Source: Leeuwenhoekiella polynyae (GTDB lineage Bacteria > Bacteroidota > Bacteroidia > Flavobacteriales > Flavobacteriaceae). From it: DNA of 64,000 nucleotides. A program made the position numbers and the translations under genes. The notes beneath the pieces are model-generated. The model ran no database searches and was not told where the DNA came from. It saw only the letters and a list, made by a program, of their open reading frames with translations. The stretch is taken from contig NZ_QOVK01000020.1 in assembly GCF_004104075.1 (NCBI RefSeq), forward strand, positions 1-64,000, written 5' to 3'. Shown here in pieces: positions 54,550 to 61,658 of the stretch; the stretch's first letter is position 1, and the number at the start of each line of letters is the position of its first letter.

Positions 54550-56013
54550 TTGAAAGTTGCTTATCTTTTATCAAAATTGAACGACTTGCAGCTCTACTCC
54601 ATTTCAGTTATAGAAGTTTTTAGTGTCTTATTCCTAATTTATGGTTTAATCATAATATCAGGATATATTTTTTCTGCCTTTTTTTCAATTTTTGAAATAA
54701 GAGATTATAAACGGCGAAACAACTTTCAGGATGATGCTGCATTGTTACAGTCTGCTAATCTACCTGCGATTTCAGTATTGGCTCCGGCTTATAATGAAGA
54801 AGCTAATGTGGTTGAAAATATTCGATCGCTGTTAACCCTGAACTATCCATCATTTGAGATTGTGATCATCAATGACGGAAGTAAAGACAAGTCGCTTCAA
54901 AAGCTCATCGAAACCTTTGAGCTTGAAAAGCAAGAGCTGATTCATTACCATCACGTTCAAACAAAAAAAGTTAGAGGAATTTATAAGTCTAGAATAAAAG
55001 CTTATAAAAATCTCCGAGTAATAGATAAAGAAAACGGTGGTAAGGCAGATGCCTTAAATACCGGGATTAATTGCTGTATCTATGATTTAATCTGTTGTAT
55101 AGATGTAGATTGTATATTGGAGCGTAACTCTCTTTTAAAGCTTATAAGACCCTTTTTAAACAATACAAAAAGAGTGATTGCCAGTGGCGGAATCATTAGA
55201 GTTGCTAATAATTGTATCATTGAAGACGGTAGGATTATCGAAGTTCGTTTACCACGTACTTTTCTGGGAAAGGCACAGATATTAGAATACTTTAGAGCAT
55301 TCTTAATGGGAAGAATGGCCTGGTCAAGAGTAGACGGTTTGTTGTTGATCTCTGGAGCTTTTGGAATGTTTGATAAGCAAACAGTTATTGAAGCTGGGGG
55401 TTACAATCACCATACGGTGGGTGAAGATATGGAATTATTGGTGCGTATGCGTAGGGTTATGCGAGAGCAAAATATCCCCTATACGGTAGGTTTTGTACCA
55501 GATCCCTTATGCTGGACCGAAGTCCCTGAAAGTAGAGAGATTCTAACCCGTCAACGAAATCGCTGGGCACGAGGTACCGTAGAAACTTTAATGCTGCATA
55601 AAAAGATGTTGTTCAATCCCAGGTATGGTGTTCTGGGTTTGCTGAGTACTCCATACTGGATGTTTTTTGAGTGGTTTGCACCCATAATAGAGTTTACAGG
55701 TATCTTATTTTTTATAATTTTAGTCCTCTTAGGAAAGGTGAATTTTCAGGTTTTTGGAATTTTCTTTTTAGTGATCTATACGTTTTCAATTCTATTTTCG
55801 ATCACGGCTATATTCTTTGAAGAGTACTCCTTTCAGCAATACAAGAAGCCTAAGTTTATGTTTATGCTCATACTCACCGCTTTACTAGAACCCATAATAT
55901 ACCATCCCATTGTCATGTGGGCTGCTGTTAAAGGAAATATAGATCTAATACAAGGAAAAAAATCCTGGGGAGAAATGTCCAGAGCAGGATTAGGAAATAC
56001 CGGTAAAACTTAA
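54550..56013 (+). CDS. Membrane-bound GT2 family glycosyltransferase (PgaC/BcsA-like)
   Basis: The protein has 487 residues. An N-terminal membrane segment (about 20-45) precedes a processive GT2 catalytic domain: VLAPAYNEEANVVENI near 77, Asp109 in INDG, DVD at 185-187, GED at 291-293 and QRNRW at 335-339. C-terminal membrane segments lie at about 362-385, 395-420 and 430-460. This is the layout of synthases that polymerise and extrude beta-linked polysaccharides such as PNAG, cellulose or hyaluronan. No PilZ domain is present. No in-frame ATG precedes the conserved region, so translation probably starts at TTG 54550, just after an in-frame stop. Confidence 0.88.
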   Translation: MKVAYLLSKLNDLQLYSISVIEVFSVLFLIYGLIIISGYIFSAFFSIFEIRDYKRRNNFQDDAALLQSANLPAISVLAPAYNEEANVVENIRSLLTLNYPSFEIVIINDGSKDKSLQKLIETFELEKQELIHYHHVQTKKVRGIYKSRIKAYKNLRVIDKENGGKADALNTGINCCIYDLICCIDVDCILERNSLLKLIRPFLNNTKRVIASGGIIRVANNCIIEDGRIIEVRLPRTFLGKAQILEYFRAFLMGRMAWSRVDGLLLISGAFGMFDKQTVIEAGGYNHHTVGEDMELLVRMRRVMREQNIPYTVGFVPDPLCWTEVPESREILTRQRNRWARGTVETLMLHKKMLFNPRYGVLGLLSTPYWMFFEWFAPIIEFTGILFFIILVLLGKVNFQVFGIFFLVIYTFSILFSITAIFFEEYSFQQYKKPKFMFMLILTALLEPIIYHPIVMWAAVKGNIDLIQGKKSWGEMSRAGLGNTGKT

Positions 56014-56024
56014 AAACCTATACT

Positions 56025-57284
56025 ATGCCCCATTTATACAAATCTTTTAAGGTCTTTTTAATAGCCGTGTTATTCGTGACTTGTGGCTCTTTTGCGCAAG
56101 AACAGGAATACACTACAGACGAACTCTACACTCAGGCTCGAAATGCAGCTTTTGATGAAGATGATTATCCTAAAGCGGTAAAACTCTTAAAAGCTGCATT
56201 GGCAAAAAGTCCGGACTATTTGGGAGTTCGTGTTTTTTTAGGTCGAATTTACACGTATTCTGATAGCTTGCCTAAAGCACGAATGGCTTTTGAAGAAGTT
56301 TTGGCAAAAGAGAAAGGCCACGAGGATGCCAGTTTTGCTTACGGAAACCTTGAATTTTGGAATAACAATTCTGAAGCTGCTTTAAAAGTGGTAAATACCG
56401 GTTTAGAAGTACATCCTGAATCTGAAAACCTTGGAATTTTAAAAGCTAAGATTTTAAAAGACCTAGAACATTATGAAGAAGCAACTGCCACGCTTCAGAA
56501 GCTTTTAGAACAAAATCCTAAACTTACGCAAGCGCGTAGTATGCTAAGCGGTATAAACAGTTCTACAGCAAAGAATGAACTGGGTGTCAACTATGAGTTT
56601 GTGTATTTTGATGCGCGTTTTGACGATCCGTGGCATTTAGCGATGTTAGATTATACGCGGCAGACCAAGTTGGGCTCTATGGCTGCCCGAGTCAATTTTG
56701 CAAACCGTTTTAAAACGGATGCGCTACAGTTTGAAGTAGATGCTTATCCACGTATTTCAGACTTGTTTTATACCTATGTGAATCTGGGGATTTCCAGCGA
56801 TAGCGGAATCTTTCCGCAGTACAGAGCGGGGTTTTCATTATTTGCAAATTTGCCTGCTTCTTTTGAGGCAGATGCTGGTTTTAGGTATTTGGCATTTAAT
56901 GAAGATACTTTTATTTACACTTTAGGTTTGGGTAAATACTACAAGAATTACTGGTTTAACTTCAGGACGTATTTAACTCCTTCAGACAGCGCGTTGTCTC
57001 AGTCTTATGCGTTAACAGTGCGCTACTACTTTGGCGGGGCAGATGATTTTGTAGGAGCAAAAATAGGAACAGGGATTTCTCCGGATGATAGTGCAAACAG
57101 CGTGCTTTTTGACGGAGCAAACATTACCCGTTTGCGGTCTAACAATATAGCATTATACTATAGAAAACTATTGGGGTCCACTCATGTTTTAACGGCACAG
57201 ACAGCGCTTGAAGATCAGGAATATGCCGCAGGAACAAGAGGACTTCAATTCTCTATAAGTGTTGGTTTTATTAAACGATTCTAA
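56025..57284 (+). CDS. TPR protein with YaiO-like outer-membrane beta-barrel
   Basis: The protein has 419 residues with a signal peptide (LIAVLFVTCGSFAQ). TPR units cover about 30-175 (DYPKAVKLLKAALAKSPDY, LPKARMAFEEVLAKEKGHE). The C-terminal 230 residues are a YaiO-type barrel of amphipathic strands (ELGVNYEFVYFDARFDDPWH, ending GLQFSISVGFIKRF). A TPR domain fused to a barrel is the arrangement of exopolysaccharide export proteins such as PgaA and BcsC. It starts 11 bp after the glycosyltransferase and is the likely export pore for its product. Confidence 0.88.
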   Translation: MPHLYKSFKVFLIAVLFVTCGSFAQEQEYTTDELYTQARNAAFDEDDYPKAVKLLKAALAKSPDYLGVRVFLGRIYTYSDSLPKARMAFEEVLAKEKGHEDASFAYGNLEFWNNNSEAALKVVNTGLEVHPESENLGILKAKILKDLEHYEEATATLQKLLEQNPKLTQARSMLSGINSSTAKNELGVNYEFVYFDARFDDPWHLAMLDYTRQTKLGSMAARVNFANRFKTDALQFEVDAYPRISDLFYTYVNLGISSDSGIFPQYRAGFSLFANLPASFEADAGFRYLAFNEDTFIYTLGLGKYYKNYWFNFRTYLTPSDSALSQSYALTVRYYFGGADDFVGAKIGTGISPDDSANSVLFDGANITRLRSNNIALYYRKLLGSTHVLTAQTALEDQEYAAGTRGLQFSISVGFIKRF

Positions 57285-57286
57285 TT

Positions 57287-58447
57287 ATGCTAAAAAAGGT
57301 CATTAGAATTGTTGTTATCCTACTTGTATTAACTCCGTTACTATCGTTCCTGGCTTGGTATTTTACTCCAAAAAAATACCTTACAGCTGCTATTATAGAT
57401 AAAACAGTGATGAAAGCAGATGGCCAAGAGCACATCTCTTTTCATTGGGTTTTAAATCACAACCGTTATCTTAAGAACAGTACTTCTGGTTATAAGGTAA
57501 GTACAGACTATTTTGGTTTTTTTCCAAAAGAGGACACTGTTTATGACATTAAAGGTCTGGAGCGTTTTTCTAAAGAAAGCTTAAGCCTGCTGAGTGATGA
57601 TACAGATCTGTTGTATATCACAGATACCTACGGTATTTATAAGCAGGAATGGTATGCGAAATATACCGAAGCAAATAAAGGAAAGTTGTATGGAGGTCTG
57701 AGTGTTGAAGATATGGATTTCATCAAGCAGATGAAAAACAAGAAGAAGCTTGTTATTGCAGAATTTAATTGTTTGGCCAGCCCAACGCCAAAGATACTGA
57801 GAGTCGAGTTTGAATCTCTTTATAAAGTTAAATTTTCGGGATGGACCGGGAGGTATTTTGATTCTCTTGATGAAACTAAAAATCTTGAATTGCCGGGCTG
57901 GATTATGAAAAATTACAAAAAGAATCATAATGGCGATTGGTCTTTCACAAAAGATGGGGTTGTATTAGTTAATGATGATTCCGGGACTGTTGTGATCCTG
58001 GAGCATGGGACGCATCTCGATAACCCTTTGCCTTTTATTTATGCAACTGCAGAAGGGCAGGAGCATTATAACCTTCCGGAAAAGGAAAAGTATCCCTTTT
58101 GGTTTGAAATTATGGAAACAGATGCTGCAGTGAATAAAACCTACGCCAGGTATCAATTAGCTACAACTGAACAAGGCAATCAGGAATTAGCAAAATATGG
58201 AATCCCTAAAAGCTTTCCTGCAGTGATGAGCCATACGGGTACAGATTACGATTTTTATTATTTGGCGGGAGATTTTAGCGATAATCCTATCGGTTTTGAT
58301 GCTTCGTATTTTAAAGGCATAGGCCTGCTAAAAGGCTTTTTCTACAACGCCAAAGAACCTTCAGATCGTGGCGGTTTTTTCTTCAATTTTTATAAGCCAC
58401 TACTTACTCAGATTCTGGAAGAAGCCAATGATAAGGTTAATCTTTAA
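57287..58447 (+). CDS. Membrane-anchored periplasmic protein of unknown function in the polysaccharide operon
   Basis: The protein has 386 residues. One N-terminal membrane segment (about 6-28, IRIVVILLVLTPLLSFLAWY) leads to a soluble periplasmic domain. A segment reading DDTDLLYITDTYGIY near residue 104 and KKLVIAEFNCLASPTP near 152, with FSGWTGRYFDSLD after it, has the look of an alpha/beta hydrolase-like or glutamine-amidotransferase-like fold, but I cannot name a family. It starts 2 bp after the YaiO-like gene, so it is certainly part of that operon and may modify or process the exported polymer. It ends 7 bp from the convergent sulfatase-fold gene. Confidence 0.7.
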   Translation: MLKKVIRIVVILLVLTPLLSFLAWYFTPKKYLTAAIIDKTVMKADGQEHISFHWVLNHNRYLKNSTSGYKVSTDYFGFFPKEDTVYDIKGLERFSKESLSLLSDDTDLLYITDTYGIYKQEWYAKYTEANKGKLYGGLSVEDMDFIKQMKNKKKLVIAEFNCLASPTPKILRVEFESLYKVKFSGWTGRYFDSLDETKNLELPGWIMKNYKKNHNGDWSFTKDGVVLVNDDSGTVVILEHGTHLDNPLPFIYATAEGQEHYNLPEKEKYPFWFEIMETDAAVNKTYARYQLATTEQGNQELAKYGIPKSFPAVMSHTGTDYDFYYLAGDFSDNPIGFDASYFKGIGLLKGFFYNAKEPSDRGGFFFNFYKPLLTQILEEANDKVNL

Positions 58448-58454
58448 AAATAGA

Positions 58455-60503
58455 TCATTGAGCATATTTAGTAACCAGACTATCTGGTACTAAAGGTTTT
58501 CCTTCAGCGATTTGTTGATTACGTCTTTTAAAGTCGGCAAACGCAGTAAGTAATTCTTCCTTTTTAACATCGTCTGTAATGGGCTCTTCGTATAAATTTG
58601 GGTAGAGTTGATAGAGTTGATTCCCATTTAAATGATACGTTTCTGATACAAAATCTATCAAATCTGTTTTGGTTTGCATCAGGGGAATTTGATGTGTATT
58701 TCTAAAGCTAGCAACCGTATCCAGCCCTTTACTTAAAAAACTCGTTTGTTGAGGTAAGGGTATTCCGTAAGATTTGTTCAGATACCGCAATACGCTAGGA
58801 GCAACATCAAAGTGAGAAGAAATTGCATTTACAGTCTTAGCTTTTGTAAGCAAAGGAGAGTATACGATAAGCGGCACGTGATACCGGTCTATTTTTGTAC
58901 TCAATGGTATTTCCGGAATACGATGATCTCCTGTTATAAAAAAGATGGTATTATCAAAATCCGCACGCTTACTGTAATTTTTAAATAAGTTTTTTAGCGA
59001 TTCATCGGCGTACATAACTGTCGCAAATTCTTCTTTGAAGTTTTGTCTTTGAACGGTTTCCTGTTGATTAAGATTTAAGACTTTTAAGCGATCTTCAAAT
59101 AAGCTGTTGTATCTATTTTGATTTTTTAGTTTAAACGGACTGTGCGTGGTGACGGTTAATAAAATGTCTAGTCGAGGCGCTGCAAGCGTATCATCTGTAC
59201 TTTTATGGAGATAATAATCATATAAATCAGCATCACTGTAACCCCAGGAGAACCCACCAGATTCCGGAAGCTTACTGTAGCTACCGGGGAAGCTTTTTTC
59301 GTCAAAAATAGTTGTAGTGTTATTCAACTTAAGATATCCGCTCATATTATCAAAAGTGGCATCACCGCCATAATAAAATGCGCTTGTATATCCGTTTTTT
59401 TGCAGGATATTCAGCATAGATAATTGCTCTGGCATATTTTCCTGAAGGGCTAAAAATCCATTTTGAGCAAAAGGCTCAGAACCTAGCAAAGAAGGTAAAA
59501 CAGCAAACGTACGACCACCATTGCTCAAAAAGTTTTTGAAATACAGACTTTGTTTAGAAAGGCTGTCTAAGAAGGGAGTAAAATTCCCTAGATACGCTTC
59601 GTCATTAGTAAATGCGCGCCCGAGACCTTCAACAACTATGAAAACCAGATTTGGTTTTTTTTCTCGCTTTTCAAAAAAAGGACTCAAGACATCGCTGGTT
59701 TCAGCATCATGTAAAAAGGGATAATCAGGGTATTTATAATCAAATTTACCTTGCTGGGCGACGCGGCGTTCTAATTGACTTAAATAGTTGTCCGCGTAGA
59801 TATCTGGTTTATATGTGGTTTGCGTTACATAGTCAATCGCAGCATTATAAAAATGCTGTGATTTGTTTGTGATGAGGTTATTGGCAAAGTCCTGGTCATA
59901 TTTTGGCTTGAGATCAGGTAAGCCTCCTGATAGAAAAACTGGAAGTCCAATCAATACTAAAACTGCCGAAAAAGCAAAATTCAGTTTCAGCTTTGGTTTT
60001 AAAAAAAATAGACCTAAACTAATAAAAGCAATAAAGATGATGAATAAGACTACCGTTCCAAACGCTAAAACTCCAGATGCTCCTATAGTTTGTGTGATGT
60101 CATTTATAGAATACCCAAAAAGGTCAGAACCTAAAAGAACCAAGGAGGTTTTATAATAATAGATGAATTGGAGGTTAAGGAGAAAGAAGAGGATAAAAAG
60201 CACATTGAATATGCCTTTTGCAGCTTTTATACTGATAATACTAAAAACGAGAAATAGCAAAGCATTGGGAATCAATAGGTATAGCCAGAAGAGTAAATCT
60301 GTCAAAAAACCTTTAGATAGCAATTCGATGAAACTGAAGGGTAAGCTTTGAGCGGTTTGAAATAGAATAAGCTCTAGTATTCTACAAAATAAAATCCCAA
60401 TAAGTAAGAAGATGGCATAGCCCGAAAACTCAACTAAGCCTTGTTTTAGTTTGTAAATTAAGTTAGCTTTTTTTGTGTTCATCGTGTTGTTATCTGGGGA
60501 CAT
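58455..60503 (-). CDS. LtaS/MdoB-type sulfatase-fold membrane enzyme
   Basis: The protein has 682 residues from 60503; an ATG seven codons in (60482) is an alternative start. Five N-terminal membrane segments cover about 28-195. The alkaline phosphatase/sulfatase fold begins near 285: Glu292 in VVEGLGRAF, nucleophile Thr332 in GGRTFAVLPS, HSPFK and FFITGDHRIPE. These are the metal site and catalytic threonine of LtaS-family enzymes, which move phosphoglycerol or phosphoethanolamine to a glycan or lipid outside the membrane. It is convergent with the polysaccharide operon and may decorate its product or another glycan; the substrate is unknown. Confidence 0.9.
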   Translation of the reverse strand: MSPDNNTMNTKKANLIYKLKQGLVEFSGYAIFLLIGILFCRILELILFQTAQSLPFSFIELLSKGFLTDLLFWLYLLIPNALLFLVFSIISIKAAKGIFNVLFILFFLLNLQFIYYYKTSLVLLGSDLFGYSINDITQTIGASGVLAFGTVVLFIIFIAFISLGLFFLKPKLKLNFAFSAVLVLIGLPVFLSGGLPDLKPKYDQDFANNLITNKSQHFYNAAIDYVTQTTYKPDIYADNYLSQLERRVAQQGKFDYKYPDYPFLHDAETSDVLSPFFEKREKKPNLVFIVVEGLGRAFTNDEAYLGNFTPFLDSLSKQSLYFKNFLSNGGRTFAVLPSLLGSEPFAQNGFLALQENMPEQLSMLNILQKNGYTSAFYYGGDATFDNMSGYLKLNNTTTIFDEKSFPGSYSKLPESGGFSWGYSDADLYDYYLHKSTDDTLAAPRLDILLTVTTHSPFKLKNQNRYNSLFEDRLKVLNLNQQETVQRQNFKEEFATVMYADESLKNLFKNYSKRADFDNTIFFITGDHRIPEIPLSTKIDRYHVPLIVYSPLLTKAKTVNAISSHFDVAPSVLRYLNKSYGIPLPQQTSFLSKGLDTVASFRNTHQIPLMQTKTDLIDFVSETYHLNGNQLYQLYPNLYEEPITDDVKKEELLTAFADFKRRNQQIAEGKPLVPDSLVTKYAQ

Positions 60504-60695
60504 AACGCTAGGGTTTTTCTATCTTAAAGAGATTCAGAAATAAGGTACTCAATTTATGAAGTAAAAAGCATTTTATGGTAACAGAATTAACCTTAAGATA
60601 GGTATTTGTTCTAAATATTTTTTTTAATTTGTAATACGTGAAGATTTAACCTGCCCTAACGATTGATTTTTCACATTCTTAATTGTATTTATGAT

Positions 60696-61061
60696 ATGGA
60701 AAAACGTATTCTCGTTATAGAAGATAACAGGCAGGTGGCTGAAGCATTGGAGTATCGCCTTAGTAAAGAAGGATACTCTGTTGTTGTTTGCTTTGATGGG
60801 ACTGCAGCGATGAATAAATTAAAAACAGACCATTTTGATTTGGTTTTAATCGATTTGATTTTGCCTTACATTTCAGGGATGAACATTATTAGATGGATCA
60901 AAACAGAGCATTCCACTTTACCGGTAATCGTAATTTCTTCTATTGAGGAAGAAACTATTATTACACATACATTTTTAATGGGCGTTTCAGACTTTATATC
61001 AAAGCCGTTTAGTCCGTTACGCTTAACCACCAGCGTTAAAAATGGTCTTTTATCTGCCTAA
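60696..61061 (+). CDS. Single-domain response regulator, paralogue of the one at 53001
   Basis: The protein has 121 residues from the ATG at 60696, preferred to an upstream in-frame TTG because it gives the standard receiver N-terminus EKRILVIEDN. Phosphoacceptor Asp53 lies in LVLIDLILPYISG; the switch region VISSIEEETII and FISKPFSP with the conserved Lys follow. It has no output domain. It resembles the receiver at 53001 throughout, including the unusual PFSP after the Lys, so the two arose by duplication and now bracket the polysaccharide cluster. Confidence 0.9.
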   Translation: MEKRILVIEDNRQVAEALEYRLSKEGYSVVVCFDGTAAMNKLKTDHFDLVLIDLILPYISGMNIIRWIKTEHSTLPVIVISSIEEETIITHTFLMGVSDFISKPFSPLRLTTSVKNGLLSA

Positions 61062-61067
61062 CCTGTT

Positions 61068-61109
61068 TTTTTAATAGTGTTATTAAAAAGCAGATTTTAC
61101 CTATCTTTG
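61068..61109 (+). promoter_or_regulatory. Promoter with overlapping inverted repeat before the HYC_CC_PP-like gene
   Basis: A perfect -7 box TATCTTTG lies at 61102-61109, 7 bp before the ATG. The -33 region falls in a perfect inverted repeat TTTTTAATA and TATTAAAAA with a 4-base centre (61068-61089). A bound regulator would block RNA polymerase; the same repeat could also act as a weak terminator for the response regulator. Confidence 0.5.
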
Positions 61110-61116
61110 CAGTAAT

Positions 61117-61533
61117 ATGAAAAAATATTCTCAACAACTAGTAGCAGTCCTGATGGCTTTTGTGGTTCTTATGACCACGATGTCATTTACGGTAAATATG
61201 CACTATTGTGGAGGTATGCTTGTAGATTATTCTTTAGTAAAAGAAGCTACATCTTGTGGGATGGAAGCGCTACAGAAATCAAACTCTTGTGAGACCCAAG
61301 TGGCTAAAACATCCTGTTGTCAAAACAAGCAGCTTACTGCAGATGGTCACGATGATCTTAAACCTACTTTTCATAATTTAAATTTTGAACAGGACGTATT
61401 TATTACTTCTTTTTTCTTCAGTTACAGTGCGCTATTTGAGCCTAAAACGGTCGAAAATACTTCTTTTGAGGACTATGCTCCTCCGCTGATCATAAGGGAT
61501 ATACAGACCTTAGATCAGGTTTTCTTGATTTGA
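61117..61533 (+). CDS. HYC_CC_PP-like small exported cysteine-rich protein
   Basis: The protein has 138 residues with a signal peptide (VAVLMAFVVLMTTMSFTV). The motifs that give this family its name are visible: HYCGG near residue 30, SCCQ near 67, and APPL near the C-terminus. Several other cysteines (TSCGMEAL, SCETQ) could bind metal. It precedes a CusA-type efflux pump on the same strand with 125 bp between them, a usual neighbour in Bacteroidota. A role in copper or other heavy-metal handling is inferred from context. Confidence 0.82.
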   Translation: MKKYSQQLVAVLMAFVVLMTTMSFTVNMHYCGGMLVDYSLVKEATSCGMEALQKSNSCETQVAKTSCCQNKQLTADGHDDLKPTFHNLNFEQDVFITSFFFSYSALFEPKTVENTSFEDYAPPLIIRDIQTLDQVFLI

Positions 61534-61658
61534 TATCGTATTGAATGTAAAGCATTGCGTTGCTTTATGATTGTTTTTTCGCGGATGCGGAAGAACTCTT
61601 TTGTGCTTCAGTTTTATGCTGAAAAGATCAAAGTATATAATTCAATACCTCTTTTCTT

